Assembly: GCA_964625175.1 (NCBI GenBank)
Contig: CAZVAO010000003.1
Coordinates: forward strand, 1 to 49,170
Direction of reading: 5' to 3'
Source of the DNA: CAZVAO01 sp964625175
Lineage (GTDB): Bacteria; Bacillota; UBA994; PWPR01
DNA length: 49,170 bases
The translations under genes and the position numbers were made by a program. Under the pieces are notes generated by a model. It did no database searches and had not been told where the DNA came from. It worked only from the letters and a program-made list of their open reading frames with translations. Shown here in pieces: positions 1 to 7,881 of this stretch (position 1 is the stretch's first letter; every line of letters begins with the position of its first letter).

Positions 1-40
1 TCCCCGATTATCCTCTCACCCTATAATTAGCTCCCACCAA

Positions 41-133
41 AGTAGGGGTCGCCCTCGTGCCGACCCGAACATTAATGTACGCCGTAGCACTTGATGCCGT
101 TTACGCATCAAGTTCCGGCACCTAATTTAACAG
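41..133 (+). repeat. Modular two-hairpin repeat, copy A
   Basis: Hairpin 1 pairs GGGTCG (46-51) with CGACCC (61-66). A linker containing AATGTAC follows. Hairpin 2 pairs CTTGATGC (90-97) with GCATCAAG (105-112). The unit closes with CCTAATTT and AGGGT near 121-136. The linkers match copies B (303-418) and D (47608-47680), while the stem sequences differ and remain paired. Confidence 0.6.
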
Positions 134-302
134 GGTATAATTGGCGAGTAGAATATTTGGAACACGGCGGGTCTCCGATTGATTGAAACCGCAAAGGACA
201 CGAAGTTAATAGGCGCTATGCGCCGTTAAGCGTGCTGCGCACGTTGAGCGATTGTTAAACAGTTGTTAAACGGTTGTACCAGTTAGCATGATATGCAGAA
301 AA

Positions 303-418
303 AACACCAACACGTTGCTACGCAAATGAAGAAACTATGTAGGGGAGCACAGTGTGCTCCCGCACCCCTATGTACAATCTGAGCGAGCTCAGATTACCTA
401 ATTTGGTAGGGTGCTATT
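303..418 (+). repeat. Modular two-hairpin repeat, copy B
   Basis: Hairpin 1 pairs GGGAGCAC (343-350) with GTGCTCCC (354-361) around a 3-nt loop. Hairpin 2 pairs AATCTGAG (376-383) with CTCAGATT (388-395). The linker TATGTAC and the tail CCTAATTTGGTAGGGT are shared with the other copies. The left flank plus hairpin 1 (about 303-368) is also found, inverted, at 47521-47592, where the similarity runs through AACACCAA, a GAAACT core and the GTAGGGGAGCA stem. Confidence 0.65.
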
Positions 419-472
419 TTAAAAGGTGTTCGTAATAGGCGATATCCATTTATATAAGGCAATTAAAACAAC

Positions 473-508
473 AAAACGGAGTTCCTTGTGAGGAACGCCG
501 TTTTTTTT
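473..508. terminator. Bidirectional rho-independent terminator
   Basis: AAAACGG(473-479)-A-GTTCC(481-485) pairs with GGAAC(492-496)-G-CCGTTTT(498-504). It is followed by a T run on the plus strand and a T-rich tail on the minus strand. It lies about 135 nt downstream of glnN and could end that transcript. A closely similar hairpin is at 48694-48727. Confidence 0.7.
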
Positions 509-523
509 CTTATTGACTCGCCT

Positions 524-645
524 CTAAGCTCCAGAATTGTGGAGAGGTCAAGGCATGGCCGTTTTTCAAGACGAGGCGTACATCTGGTACGTTGAAGTCG
601 CCGAAAAACGGCCATAACGCTGAGATCTCCCAATTGTGGAGCTTA
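524..645. repeat. Nested palindrome family E, copy 1 (overlaps glnN stop)
   Basis: There are three nested inverted repeats. The outer arms are TAAGCTCCAGAATTG (524-538) and CAATTGTGGAGCTTA (631-645), with one mismatch. The middle arms ATGGCCGTTTTTC (555-567) and GAAAAACGGCCAT (603-615) are perfect. The inner arms are CGTAC (577-581) and GTACG (587-591). The right outer arm includes the TAA stop codon of glnN. The same plan is seen at 48868-48996 next to the rodA stop. Confidence 0.75.
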
Positions 646-2736
646 CAACGCGAATAATATGTCGTCGTAGCCAGGCCAAGGCCAAGTATCTTTACTCACC
701 ATCTTCTCCAGTTTATCGACGGAATCTCTCAATTCGCCCATCACCGGAGTAACCGTGTAGCGCAAGAAATAACCATGTTCATAACTATGTCCCATTTGAT
801 TAGAACTCTCTAAATAGTCTTCGATCTCGCATTTTTTGTTGATAACTTTTACTAACTCCTTGCAGATTTGATTAATCTGCATATTTTGCCATACCTTATA
901 GTCTTCTGGAGCAACTTTCTCTAGTGATTTGGCCGCTTCAGCCAATTTTGCGACGTAGCTATTCACAGCCGGGATAATATAGCGCTCACTGAGATCAACC
1001 ATGCTCAAAGCCTCAATACGGGCGATCTTGATATAGTTTTCTACATGAATTTCATAGCGTGCTTCCAGTTCGCCTTTACTCAACACCTGAGTTTTCTCAA
1101 AGAGTTGGAGTGACTTCTCTTCCATTAGATAAGGAACGGATTCAATAAACGATCCGATACTAGGCAATCCCCTACGGGCAGCTTCTTCTTCCCAATCTTT
1201 TGAGTAACCATCACCATTGAAAATCACTCGACCATGTTTGGTATAGACATCACCGATAATCTTAAGAATCTCTGTATCTACATCATCACTTTGCTCAAGA
1301 CGATCAGCAAATTCACGTAAAGAATCTGCCACCATTGCATTAATCACAGTGCATGGCCCTGCAATTGACATCGAAGATGCGACCATTCTAAATTCAAACT
1401 TATTCGCTGTAAAAGCAAATGGTGACGTGCGATTGCGATCCGTTGTATCAACTGGAATCACTGGAATCGTTCGAACACCTAAATCTAGACGATTGCTTTC
1501 GCTGCCGTTATAAATATTACCACTTGCGAGATTCTCAAATATTTCGGTCAAATGGTAACCCAAGAAAACTGAAATAATCGCAGGCGGTGCTTCTGCAGCC
1601 CCAAGGCGCTGGTCATTGCCCGGCACCGATGCCGATAGTCTCAACAGTTCAGGATAGGTATCCACGGCTTTAATCACTGCACTCATGAATAAAAGAAAAC
1701 GAATATTATCCTGTGGCTCATCCCCTGGCTCCAAGAGATTCTCCCCATTGCAACTTAAAGACCAGTTGACATGTTTTCCCGAGCCATTCATGTTGGCAAA
1801 CGGCTTTTCATGAAGTAAGCAGATTAGACCATGATGCTCAGCAGTCCGTGTGAGGATATCCATTACCAATTGATTCTGATCGGTAGCTACATTGGTTGTG
1901 CTGTATAGGGGTGCTAGTTCAAACTGCCCCAAAGCAACTTCGTTATGTTCCGTTTTGACTGCCACACCTAATTTCCACAACTCGGTATTAATCTCACGCA
2001 TAAATTTTTGAACGCGCTCTTTAATCGTTGCAAAATAATGATCATCCATCTCTTGACCCTTAGGCGGCATCGCCCCAAAGAGCGTTCTCCCACTGTATAT
2101 TAAGTCGGGACGCAGATCATAATGCTTCTTATCGATTAGAAAGTATTCTTGCTCTGCTCCGACATTTGGAACCACTTTATCACATTCTACATCGCCGAAG
2201 AATTGCAAAACTCTGATGGCTTCTTTTGATAGGACTTCCATAGATTTCAGCAGTGGGGTTTTCTTATCTAAAGCATCCCCGTAATAAGAGCAAAATGCTG
2301 TTGGAATGCACAGCACGCCCTCCTTGACAAATGCTGGAGATGTGCAATCCCAGGCAGTATAGCCACGGGCTTCAAAAGTAGAGCGAATGCCTCCACTTGG
2401 GAAAGAAGATGCGTCTGGTTCACCTTTGATGAGTTCTTTGCCAGAGAATTGAGCCATCACCCCATCCGATGTCGGGGATAAGAATGCTTCGTGCTTTTGG
2501 GCGGTCATTCCGGTCATCGGCTGGAACCAGTGACAATAATGAGAAGCCCCTTTCTCCATAGCCCAATCCTTCATAACCGTCGCCGTCACATCGGCCACAT
2601 GTTGATCAAGCACTGAACCTGTCTCAATTGTTTTGCGGAGTAACTGATAAATATTCTTAGGCAATCTCTCTCTCATGACTGCGTCACTAAACACATTGAT
2701 CCCAAATACACCGTCAACATTAAAGCGTTTCTCCAT
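643..2736 (-). CDS. glnN: Type III glutamine synthetase
   Basis: This is a 697-residue GSIII, the usual length for this family and much longer than GSI (about 450). It condenses glutamate and ammonia to glutamine at the expense of ATP in the cytoplasm. Conserved blocks visible in the protein are GAEQEYF (193-199, metal-site glutamates), NEVALGQFE (265-273) and a loop with [12 protein letters not shown] (315-326). The start is supported by GGAGGG upstream of ATG 2736. The gene is monocistronic: a terminator of the upstream cnnm gene lies at 2888-2912 and its own promoter at 2810-2838. No glnB or nitrogenase genes are nearby. The stop codon lies inside a structured repeat (524-645). I am confident of the family; the regulator is not visible. 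Confidence 0.97.
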   Translation of the reverse strand: MEKRFNVDGVFGINVFSDAVMRERLPKNIYQLLRKTIETGSVLDQHVADVTATVMKDWAMEKGASHYCHWFQPMTGMTAQKHEAFLSPTSDGVMAQFSGKELIKGEPDASSFPSGGIRSTFEARGYTAWDCTSPAFVKEGVLCIPTAFCSYYGDALDKKTPLLKSMEVLSKEAIRVLQFFGDVECDKVVPNVGAEQEYFLIDKKHYDLRPDLIYSGRTLFGAMPPKGQEMDDHYFATIKERVQKFMREINTELWKLGVAVKTEHNEVALGQFELAPLYSTTNVATDQNQLVMDILTRTAEHHGLICLLHEKPFANMNGSGKHVNWSLSCNGENLLEPGDEPQDNIRFLLFMSAVIKAVDTYPELLRLSASVPGNDQRLGAAEAPPAIISVFLGYHLTEIFENLASGNIYNGSESNRLDLGVRTIPVIPVDTTDRNRTSPFAFTANKFEFRMVASSMSIAGPCTVINAMVADSLREFADRLEQSDDVDTEILKIIGDVYTKHGRVIFNGDGYSKDWEEEAARRGLPSIGSFIESVPYLMEEKSLQLFEKTQVLSKGELEARYEIHVENYIKIARIEALSMVDLSERYIIPAVNSYVAKLAEAAKSLEKVAPEDYKVWQNMQINQICKELVKVINKKCEIEDYLESSNQMGHSYEHGYFLRYTVTPVMGELRDSVDKLEKMVSKDTWPWPGYDDILFAL

Positions 2737-2809
2737 CTCAAGCCCTCCAGTTGAAGTTTAATTGTCTTAATTTTAACATTCAGAAATTATACGAACATTA
2801 ACAAGATAA

Positions 2810-2838
2810 ATTATATCTTATATACGTGTATTACGCAA
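2810..2838 (-). promoter_or_regulatory. Candidate glnN promoter
   Basis: On the minus strand, TTGCGT (2833-2838), a 17-bp spacer and TATAAT (2810-2815) lie in very AT-rich DNA about 70 bp upstream of the glnN start. The -10 is perfect and the -35 matches 3 of 6 positions. Confidence 0.5.
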
Positions 2839-2887
2839 TATAATATTTAATTAGTTCGTAATAAATATTTATATATCGTGTTTTACC

Positions 2888-2912
2888 AAAAAAGGGCTCG
2901 TAAAGAGCCCCT
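2888..2912 (-). terminator. Rho-independent terminator of the CNNM pair
   Basis: GGGCTC (2894-2899) pairs with GAGCCC (2905-2910) around a 5-nt loop. In the minus-strand transcript it is followed by six U residues (2888-2893). It starts only a few bases after the stop codon of the upstream gene at 2916. Confidence 0.85.
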
Positions 2913-2915
2913 TCA

Positions 2916-4208
2916 TTAGATATTCAATTCGTCTGTATTGATTAATTTAACAACTCTTACCCATTCAATTCTATGACTATCAACTCTGACAACGGTTATT
3001 GAGAGAGCAAACTCATCTAAAATCAGCTCTTCACCCTCTGTGGGGACCCGCCCCAGAAATTCATAAATCAAACCGGCAAGGGTGTCCACCTCGTCACTAT
3101 CAATATCAATTTCCAATAAATCTGCCACCCGATCAAGACTGAGACGTGGATCGAGCATGAAACTCCCATCATCCTCTGTTGCAAACATGGGTTGCTCCTC
3201 TTGGTCATATTCATCGTGGATATCCCCCACAATTTCTTCGATGATATCTTCTAGTGTGACCAGACCTTCTGTACCGCCGTATTCATCTAACACAATTGCC
3301 ACATGTACACCCAGCTCGCGTAGCTCGTGCATAAGTTCACCAGCGAGTCGGGTTTCAGGAACAAAATAGGGTTCGCGCATGAGTTCGCGTACATCCCCTT
3401 TTTCAATATCGTCTGGCTTTAACATCCGTACTAAAACATCCTTCGCATTGATAATGCCAATGATATTGTCAATCGTATCTTCATAGATCGGAATGCGGGA
3501 ATGGCCACTTTCCATGATAATATCAATGATGTTGCCGAGGCCATCCTCGATGTCTGCCGAAGACATATTGACGCGCGGAATCATGATATCGCGCACAAAT
3601 GTGTCCGTACTATCGAATACACCATATATCATATCGCGTTCACTTTCTTCAACATCGCCTTCTTCTTCACCAATCGTTACCATGGTTTTGATTGACTCCT
3701 CAGTCATCTCAATATCGCCATTGTCACTGACGACGTCTTTACCAAGTAATAATTGATTCGTCTTGGTAAACAGGAATACAATCGGTGCAAATACTTTGCC
3801 GCAAAACTCAATCGTTTTCGTTAAGCGCAATGATAAAACGGTCGCATTTTTACCTGCGTAATTCTTTGGGATAATCTCACCAAAAATCAAAACTGTCGTA
3901 ATCATCAGAATTGTCGTAATCAAAACACCATTGTCACCAAATAAGCCTAATTCAATCGTAATACTCGTTGCTAATACGGTCGCAATAGTCCCTGTAATAT
4001 TGGTGCCGATTAAAATAATAGAAATCAATCTTTGCATATCCCCAATAAGGATATCCAAACGCTTGGACTCTTGATGACCGCTATGTGCGCGATTGCGGAC
4101 AGCTAAGCGATCAACGGAGAGAAACGCAATCTCGGATCCTGCAAAGAAAGAGCGGGCAATAAACGCGCAAAAGAAAAGAATAATTTGAATGATCACCGAA
4201 GCACTCAT
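2916..4208 (-). CDS. CNNM/CorC-type hemolysin-family membrane protein (full-length)
   Basis: A 430-residue protein of the DUF21-CBS-CBS-CorC_HlyC family. The N-terminal part (about 1-190) has the hydrophobic segments of the CNNM/DUF21 transmembrane domain. Two CBS domains follow (about 200-330, including a VTLEDIIEEIVGDI segment), then the C-terminal CorC_HlyC domain (about 345-425, with DEVDTLAGLIYEFLG). Family members are tied to magnesium and other divalent-cation homeostasis; the substrate here is not shown by the sequence. GAGGGGTGA precedes ATG 4208. The start overlaps the end of the second family member by 4 bp (ATGA), so the two are translationally coupled and may form a heterodimer. 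A strong terminator follows. Confidence 0.9.
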   Translation of the reverse strand: MSASVIIQIILFFCAFIARSFFAGSEIAFLSVDRLAVRNRAHSGHQESKRLDILIGDMQRLISIILIGTNITGTIATVLATSITIELGLFGDNGVLITTILMITTVLIFGEIIPKNYAGKNATVLSLRLTKTIEFCGKVFAPIVFLFTKTNQLLLGKDVVSDNGDIEMTEESIKTMVTIGEEEGDVEESERDMIYGVFDSTDTFVRDIMIPRVNMSSADIEDGLGNIIDIIMESGHSRIPIYEDTIDNIIGIINAKDVLVRMLKPDDIEKGDVRELMREPYFVPETRLAGELMHELRELGVHVAIVLDEYGGTEGLVTLEDIIEEIVGDIHDEYDQEEQPMFATEDDGSFMLDPRLSLDRVADLLEIDIDSDEVDTLAGLIYEFLGRVPTEGEELILDEFALSITVVRVDSHRIEWVRVVKLINTDELNI

Positions 4209-5272
4209 GCGTGATCACCCCTCTCAGTTGCCATCATATCATCGTAATCATGCTCGTCCATAATTTCGCCGACAATTTCTTCAAGCAAATCCTCCAAAGT
4301 CACTAAACCCACGATATCTCCCATACTCGTTTGAACGAGTGCAAGATGACGTCCGATCTGGCGCATCTCTGCTAATAACTTATTGGTCTTCATATTTGGT
4401 AAACAGAAATAAGGCGCCCGCATTACGCTAGCCACCGGTATATTATATTGTTTATATCTAAATGGAATTAAGAGATCTTTAGCATATAGGATACCGACAA
4501 TCACTTCTTTTCCAGATTTTATCGATCGAATCGGTAAGCGCGAAAAACCCTCTTCATCTAAGACAAGGGCAGCTTGCCGTAAAGAATCTTCTTCGTCCAG
4601 ACAGGTCATTGCCTGACGTGGAATCATGACATCCGATACGCGGATATCTGTGCTTTGAAAAATATTGTATATCATGGTCCGCTCATCTTCTTCAACCGTA
4701 CCACTCTCTTCACCAAGTGTTACAGCCGTTTTGATAATTTCTTCGGTCACGATTGAATTTCTAAATCCACCGGCTTCCACACCCATTATCTTCAAGATCA
4801 CAGAAGATATGAGGTCGATTAAGCAAGTGATCGGTTTAAGAAGGATGTCAATCCATTGCACGACACGAACAACCCTAAACGAAAACTTACCTGCATCATG
4901 AGTTGCTAAAGCTTTAGGCGTTACTTCGCCAAAAACTAAAAGCAATCCTGTGATGAGTACCGTTGCAAACAGATTTCCTACTTCATCGGATATATAGTTT
5001 GCTGTGATTGCCAAAACACTTACAGTCATTAAACTGGTAAATGCGATATTTACAGCTGTATTGCCTACTAAAAGTGTTGTTAATAATTTGTCAGGACGAC
5101 GCAACAAAGCTGCTACATGCTGAGCCTTTTTATGCCCTCCATCGCTTAATTCCCTTAATCGATAGGGACTTAGTCCAAAAAATGCTGTTTCTGAGCCTGA
5201 AAACAATGCCGATAGTCCTAATAAAACTACCAATAACAGCATTGCCAACAAGCTACTTCCAGGGTCTTCCAA
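4205..5272 (-). CDS. CNNM/DUF21-CBS protein lacking the CorC_HlyC domain
   Basis: About 355 residues: a DUF21 membrane domain, then two CBS domains. The protein ends just after the second CBS (VTLEDLLEEIVGEI), so the C-terminal CorC_HlyC domain of its neighbour is missing. An ATG at 5296 opens the longest reading frame, but the only good Shine-Dalgarno (GGAGGGAG) lies inside that extension and points to TTG 5272, which I chose. It is the first gene of a two-gene operon and its stop overlaps the next start by 4 bp. The shorter form may be a regulatory or pairing subunit; that is inference. Cation transport is the family role, with the ion unknown. Confidence 0.85.
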   Translation of the reverse strand: MEDPGSSLLAMLLLVVLLGLSALFSGSETAFFGLSPYRLRELSDGGHKKAQHVAALLRRPDKLLTTLLVGNTAVNIAFTSLMTVSVLAITANYISDEVGNLFATVLITGLLLVFGEVTPKALATHDAGKFSFRVVRVVQWIDILLKPITCLIDLISSVILKIMGVEAGGFRNSIVTEEIIKTAVTLGEESGTVEEDERTMIYNIFQSTDIRVSDVMIPRQAMTCLDEEDSLRQAALVLDEEGFSRLPIRSIKSGKEVIVGILYAKDLLIPFRYKQYNIPVASVMRAPYFCLPNMKTNKLLAEMRQIGRHLALVQTSMGDIVGLVTLEDLLEEIVGEIMDEHDYDDMMATERGDHA

Positions 5273-5599
5273 GTGATGCTCCCTCCATAAATACATGTTC
5301 TATTGTCTAAATTCCCCCAAAATAGTGTGTGGAGATGCAGACAACCCACTAACAACAAGAATTATAACACAATTAGGTTATTTTAGGCTATTATATTTCT
5401 AAATTGCCATAACACCCTAGCTCCCTAGAGGCTATTCGTCTGTCACACCCATTCATTGCACTTCTTGATCAAACGACACGCGCCAGCGATCGATTGTCCA
5501 ATTCACTGTGCAGAAGCTGAAAATCGTTCGCATTTGATCCAAATATGCAGGATTAACTTGAGAATTGTCTAATAAAGATAAAAAGGAGGGTGATGACTT
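5273..5599. other. Divergent intergenic region
   Basis: This separates the leftward CNNM pair from the rightward GTPase gene. It contains the extended -10 at 5361-5366 and, at its right end, a strong Shine-Dalgarno (AAAGGAGGGTGA, 5582-5593) for the GTPase. No further gene, terminator or convincing plus-strand promoter was found. Confidence 0.5.
5361..5366 (-). promoter_or_regulatory. Candidate -10 of the CNNM pair
   Basis: TATAAT preceded by TG one base upstream (extended -10) lies on the minus strand about 90 bp before the TTG start at 5272. No good -35 is seen at 17 bp, which is compatible with an extended -10 promoter. Confidence 0.45.
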
Positions 5600-6634
5600 A
5601 TGCCTGCCAATTTAACCCCCCAATTTCATGCGGCACGCAACAAATACCACGCTGCAAGTAATACAGAAGAGCGAATTTTAGCCTTAGAGGACATGTACCG
5701 CACCATTCCTAAACATAAAGGCACGGATAAAATGCAAGCCGATATCAAACATCAATTGGCTAAGCTGCGACATGAAAACTCTAAAGAACAGCAACATGGC
5801 AAGCATCGGCCTTTTTGGCTGATTGATAAGCAGGGCGCAGGGCGCTTAATCCTCATCGGTCCTGCTAATAGCGGAAAATCATCTTTTATCACACAAGTCT
5901 CAAATGCGCCTGCAGAGGTCGCCCCCTATCCTTACACCACACAGCATCCGATACCAGGGATGGCCCCTTTTCGTAATATTCATTATCAAATCATTGACCT
6001 GCCACCGTTTGTGCGGGGTAAACCGAGCTGGATGATTGATCTCACACGAACTGCTGAGCTAATTCTACTGTTTCTGGATCTAAGCAGTGATGATTTGCTA
6101 AGCGATCTTGAAATGCTTACGACTGAATTACGCGATTCTCATATCCATGTCATTTCACCAATCAGCCAAGAGACCGATATGCAAGATGACCTAATGGCAG
6201 AGGATGCTTTATTTATTGATGCCAATACCCGTAAGGCTATTATCGTTGCCAACAAAGCCGATTTAGATTCCACCTCTGAGCGGCTAACACTGCTTAATGA
6301 GGCCTGTGAGCTATTCGATTTGAACCTACCGATCCACCCAATCTGCGCCCTTGATGGGGCAGGCATCAGCGATCTTTTCTCGGCCATCTTTGACTATTTA
6401 GAACTTGTGCGCATTTACACCAAGGCCCCTGGCAAGATCGCAAACTTTAACAAACCGGTTGTCGTGACGAGAGGCACAACCCTTATTGAGCTGGCCACTG
6501 GGATTCATAAGGATTTTGCAGAAAATCTCAAGTATGCACGGGTTTGGGGTCCTACCACCTTCGATGGGCAGAGAATAGCCAAGGACTATATCCTCAATGA
6601 TGAAGACATTGTCGAACTCCACCTCAAATCATAA
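5600..6634 (+). CDS. Obg/DRG-like GTPase with C-terminal TGS domain
   Basis: A 344-residue P-loop GTPase of the Obg/DRG (TRAFAC, HflX-Obg) class. A charged helical N-terminus (1-75) is followed by the G domain: Walker A GPANSGKS (87-94), the Obg-like PYTT switch (111-114), G3 as DLPP (133-136) and G4 as NKAD (218-221). A TGS domain fills about 275-343. The canonical G3 is DxxG; here the glycine is replaced by proline, which may change hydrolysis. TGS GTPases act on ribosomes or RNA, but the specific role of this one is unknown. It is the only plus-strand gene in the left 43 kb, with its own strong ribosome binding site and terminator. It is not ObgE, because the Obg glycine-rich fold is absent. 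Confidence 0.85.
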   Translation: MPANLTPQFHAARNKYHAASNTEERILALEDMYRTIPKHKGTDKMQADIKHQLAKLRHENSKEQQHGKHRPFWLIDKQGAGRLILIGPANSGKSSFITQVSNAPAEVAPYPYTTQHPIPGMAPFRNIHYQIIDLPPFVRGKPSWMIDLTRTAELILLFLDLSSDDLLSDLEMLTTELRDSHIHVISPISQETDMQDDLMAEDALFIDANTRKAIIVANKADLDSTSERLTLLNEACELFDLNLPIHPICALDGAGISDLFSAIFDYLELVRIYTKAPGKIANFNKPVVVTRGTTLIELATGIHKDFAENLKYARVWGPTTFDGQRIAKDYILNDEDIVELHLKS

Positions 6635-6657
6635 CCACCCCTAAAACGGGTGGTTTT
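6633..6657 (+). terminator. Rho-independent terminator of the TGS GTPase
   Basis: AACCACCC (6633-6640) pairs with GGGTGGTT (6648-6655), followed by T residues. The stem begins within the TAA stop codon of the gene. Confidence 0.85.
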
Positions 6658-6699
6658 TTGGCTTCCCTATCAACGGGCGCGATAGGTTTAGCCTTGATT

Positions 6700-6733
6700 A
6701 AAAAATTCCGCCAATATTAATTAGCGGAATTTT
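6700..6733 (-). terminator. Rho-independent terminator of rnpB
   Basis: AAAATTCCGC (702-711 of the 6,000 block) pairs with GCGGAATTTT (6724-6733) around an AT-rich loop. The minus-strand transcript then runs into U residues. It lies just beyond the mature 3' end of RNase P RNA. Confidence 0.8.
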
Positions 6734-6742
6734 GCTTTATTT

Positions 6743-7090
6743 AGCGGATCTATAAGCCGGGTTCTGTCGTGAGTAATCATCTATCTAGAGTGACAGTCAC
6801 CTGCCACTTCGTGCGACCAACCCGAAGATATGGACGAGCAGCCCTTAGCATCTTCCTATTAGGTCTTGCTCCGGATGGGGTTTACCTAGCCATCTGATCG
6901 CCCAAATGCTGGTGAGCTCTTACCTCGCCGTTCCATCCTTACCGGCTTAAAGCCGGCGGTATATTTCTGTGGCACTTTCCTTAGGGTTTCCCCCACTTGA
7001 CGTTACCAAGCACCCTGCTCTATGGAGCCCGGACTTTCCTCTGAATACGGCTTTGCAGCACTGTATCCGCGATTACTCAATCCGCATCTA
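6743..7090 (-). ncRNA. rnpB: RNase P RNA, bacterial class A
   Basis: The minus strand shows the diagnostic elements in order: a P1 5' strand (GCGGATTGAGTAATC), AGAGGAAAGTCCGGGCTCC, GAAACCC with AAGTGCCACAGAAA, AACGGCGAGGTAAG, TAAACCCCATCCGGAGCAAG, and the 3' end GACAGAACCCGGCTTA followed by the P1 3' strand ATCCGC. It is the catalytic RNA that trims tRNA 5' leaders. At about 348 nt it has the usual size, and the motifs fit the ancestral class A form rather than the Bacillus class B form. Ends are set from P1 pairing and are approximate to a few bases. It has its own promoter (7101-7129) and terminator (6700-6733). Confidence 0.95.
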
Positions 7091-7100
7091 AAGCATTCAA

Positions 7101-7129
7101 ACTCTATCATAGATTCTTATGCAAGTCAA
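7101..7129 (-). promoter_or_regulatory. rnpB promoter
   Basis: TTGACT (7124-7129), a 17-bp spacer and TAGAGT (7101-7106) on the minus strand predict a start a few bases before the mature RNase P RNA 5' end. The -35 box overlaps the stop codon of the zinc-ribbon gene (7126-7128). Confidence 0.75.
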
Positions 7130-7851
7130 ATCTTATCAACGGTTTCCTGATGAATCAAGTAGCGTCCACATTCTTCGCAACGCACTTTTTTATTGGCTTC
7201 TACAGCCTTATAAATACGTTGGGAAAGATACACATGACACCCTGTACATATTTGATTCTGATCAACCGTCGCCACCAGCATCCCATTAAGACGATCTTTT
7301 TTCAAAAGATACTCTTTGTAGAGCTTTTTATTAATCTGGTCTGCCAATTTGTCGCGAATATTATGATATTTCTGTGATTCAACTTCCACTAGCTTAATCT
7401 CGCTGTTAAGCTTTGCACACAGCGTAATCCATTCCTTCTTCTTCAGCTCTATCTGACTTTTTATCTGCTTAAGCGTGCTCTGCGTTTGCTCACTTTGTTC
7501 AATGAGCGCGATAATTTGATCTTCAAGCTGCTTGCCCAGCGCGACGTGGTGATCTTTATCTTGCATTATATACTGCAATTCACGCCCTTTATTTTGATTT
7601 GAATACATCTGCTGGTCAATCTCGATCAAGTGTTCATTCAAAATCTTCAAATCCGATTCTGCTTTTCTCATGTCCTTCTTTTGTGTTGCTAATTTATTCT
7701 CTTCTTCAATTGCCTGTTGCTCTACACTTTTTTTTTCAAGATTTAATTTAAGCAGTTCTGGTGTGCGATGGATTGCAGCAATGGCCTTCTGATATTGATC
7801 AATCTGATGGTCAAGTTGTTGTAACTCCCACAGCTTTTGATAATGATCCAT
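7126..7851 (-). CDS. Coiled-coil protein with C4 zinc ribbon (DUF164/COG1579)
   Basis: A 241-residue protein. Residues 1 to about 190 are almost entirely charged helix with heptad-like spacing, read as a long coiled coil. The C-terminus carries a C4 zinc ribbon with cysteines at 202, 205, 225 and 228 (CTGC...CEEC). The family is widespread in bacteria, often beside trmK and nif3-like genes, and has no firmly established biochemical role; nucleic-acid binding is the common suggestion. The gene follows trmK with a 30-bp gap and is probably co-transcribed. Its stop codon carries the -35 of rnpB. No Nif3-like gene is present here, unlike many relatives. Confidence 0.85.
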   Translation of the reverse strand: MDHYQKLWELQQLDHQIDQYQKAIAAIHRTPELLKLNLEKKSVEQQAIEEENKLATQKKDMRKAESDLKILNEHLIEIDQQMYSNQNKGRELQYIMQDKDHHVALGKQLEDQIIALIEQSEQTQSTLKQIKSQIELKKKEWITLCAKLNSEIKLVEVESQKYHNIRDKLADQINKKLYKEYLLKKDRLNGMLVATVDQNQICTGCHVYLSQRIYKAVEANKKVRCEECGRYLIHQETVDKI

Positions 7852-7881
7852 TGAAGTATCGCCCTTTCTTTGAACTCTAGA

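Larger units (their letters stand above)
1..642. other. Palindrome-rich intergenic region
   Basis: No convincing gene is present. The stretch holds two copies of a modular hairpin repeat (41-133 and 303-418), two short adjacent palindromes (GGCGCTATGCGCC at 212-224 and CGTGCTGCGCACG at 231-243), an imperfect direct repeat of GTTGTTAAAC type near 246-275, a bidirectional terminator hairpin (473-508), and a nested palindrome (524-645) whose right arm contains the glnN stop codon. Related elements recur at 47521-47680 and 48690-48996, so this region and the right end of the window share their repeat content. Confidence 0.7.
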
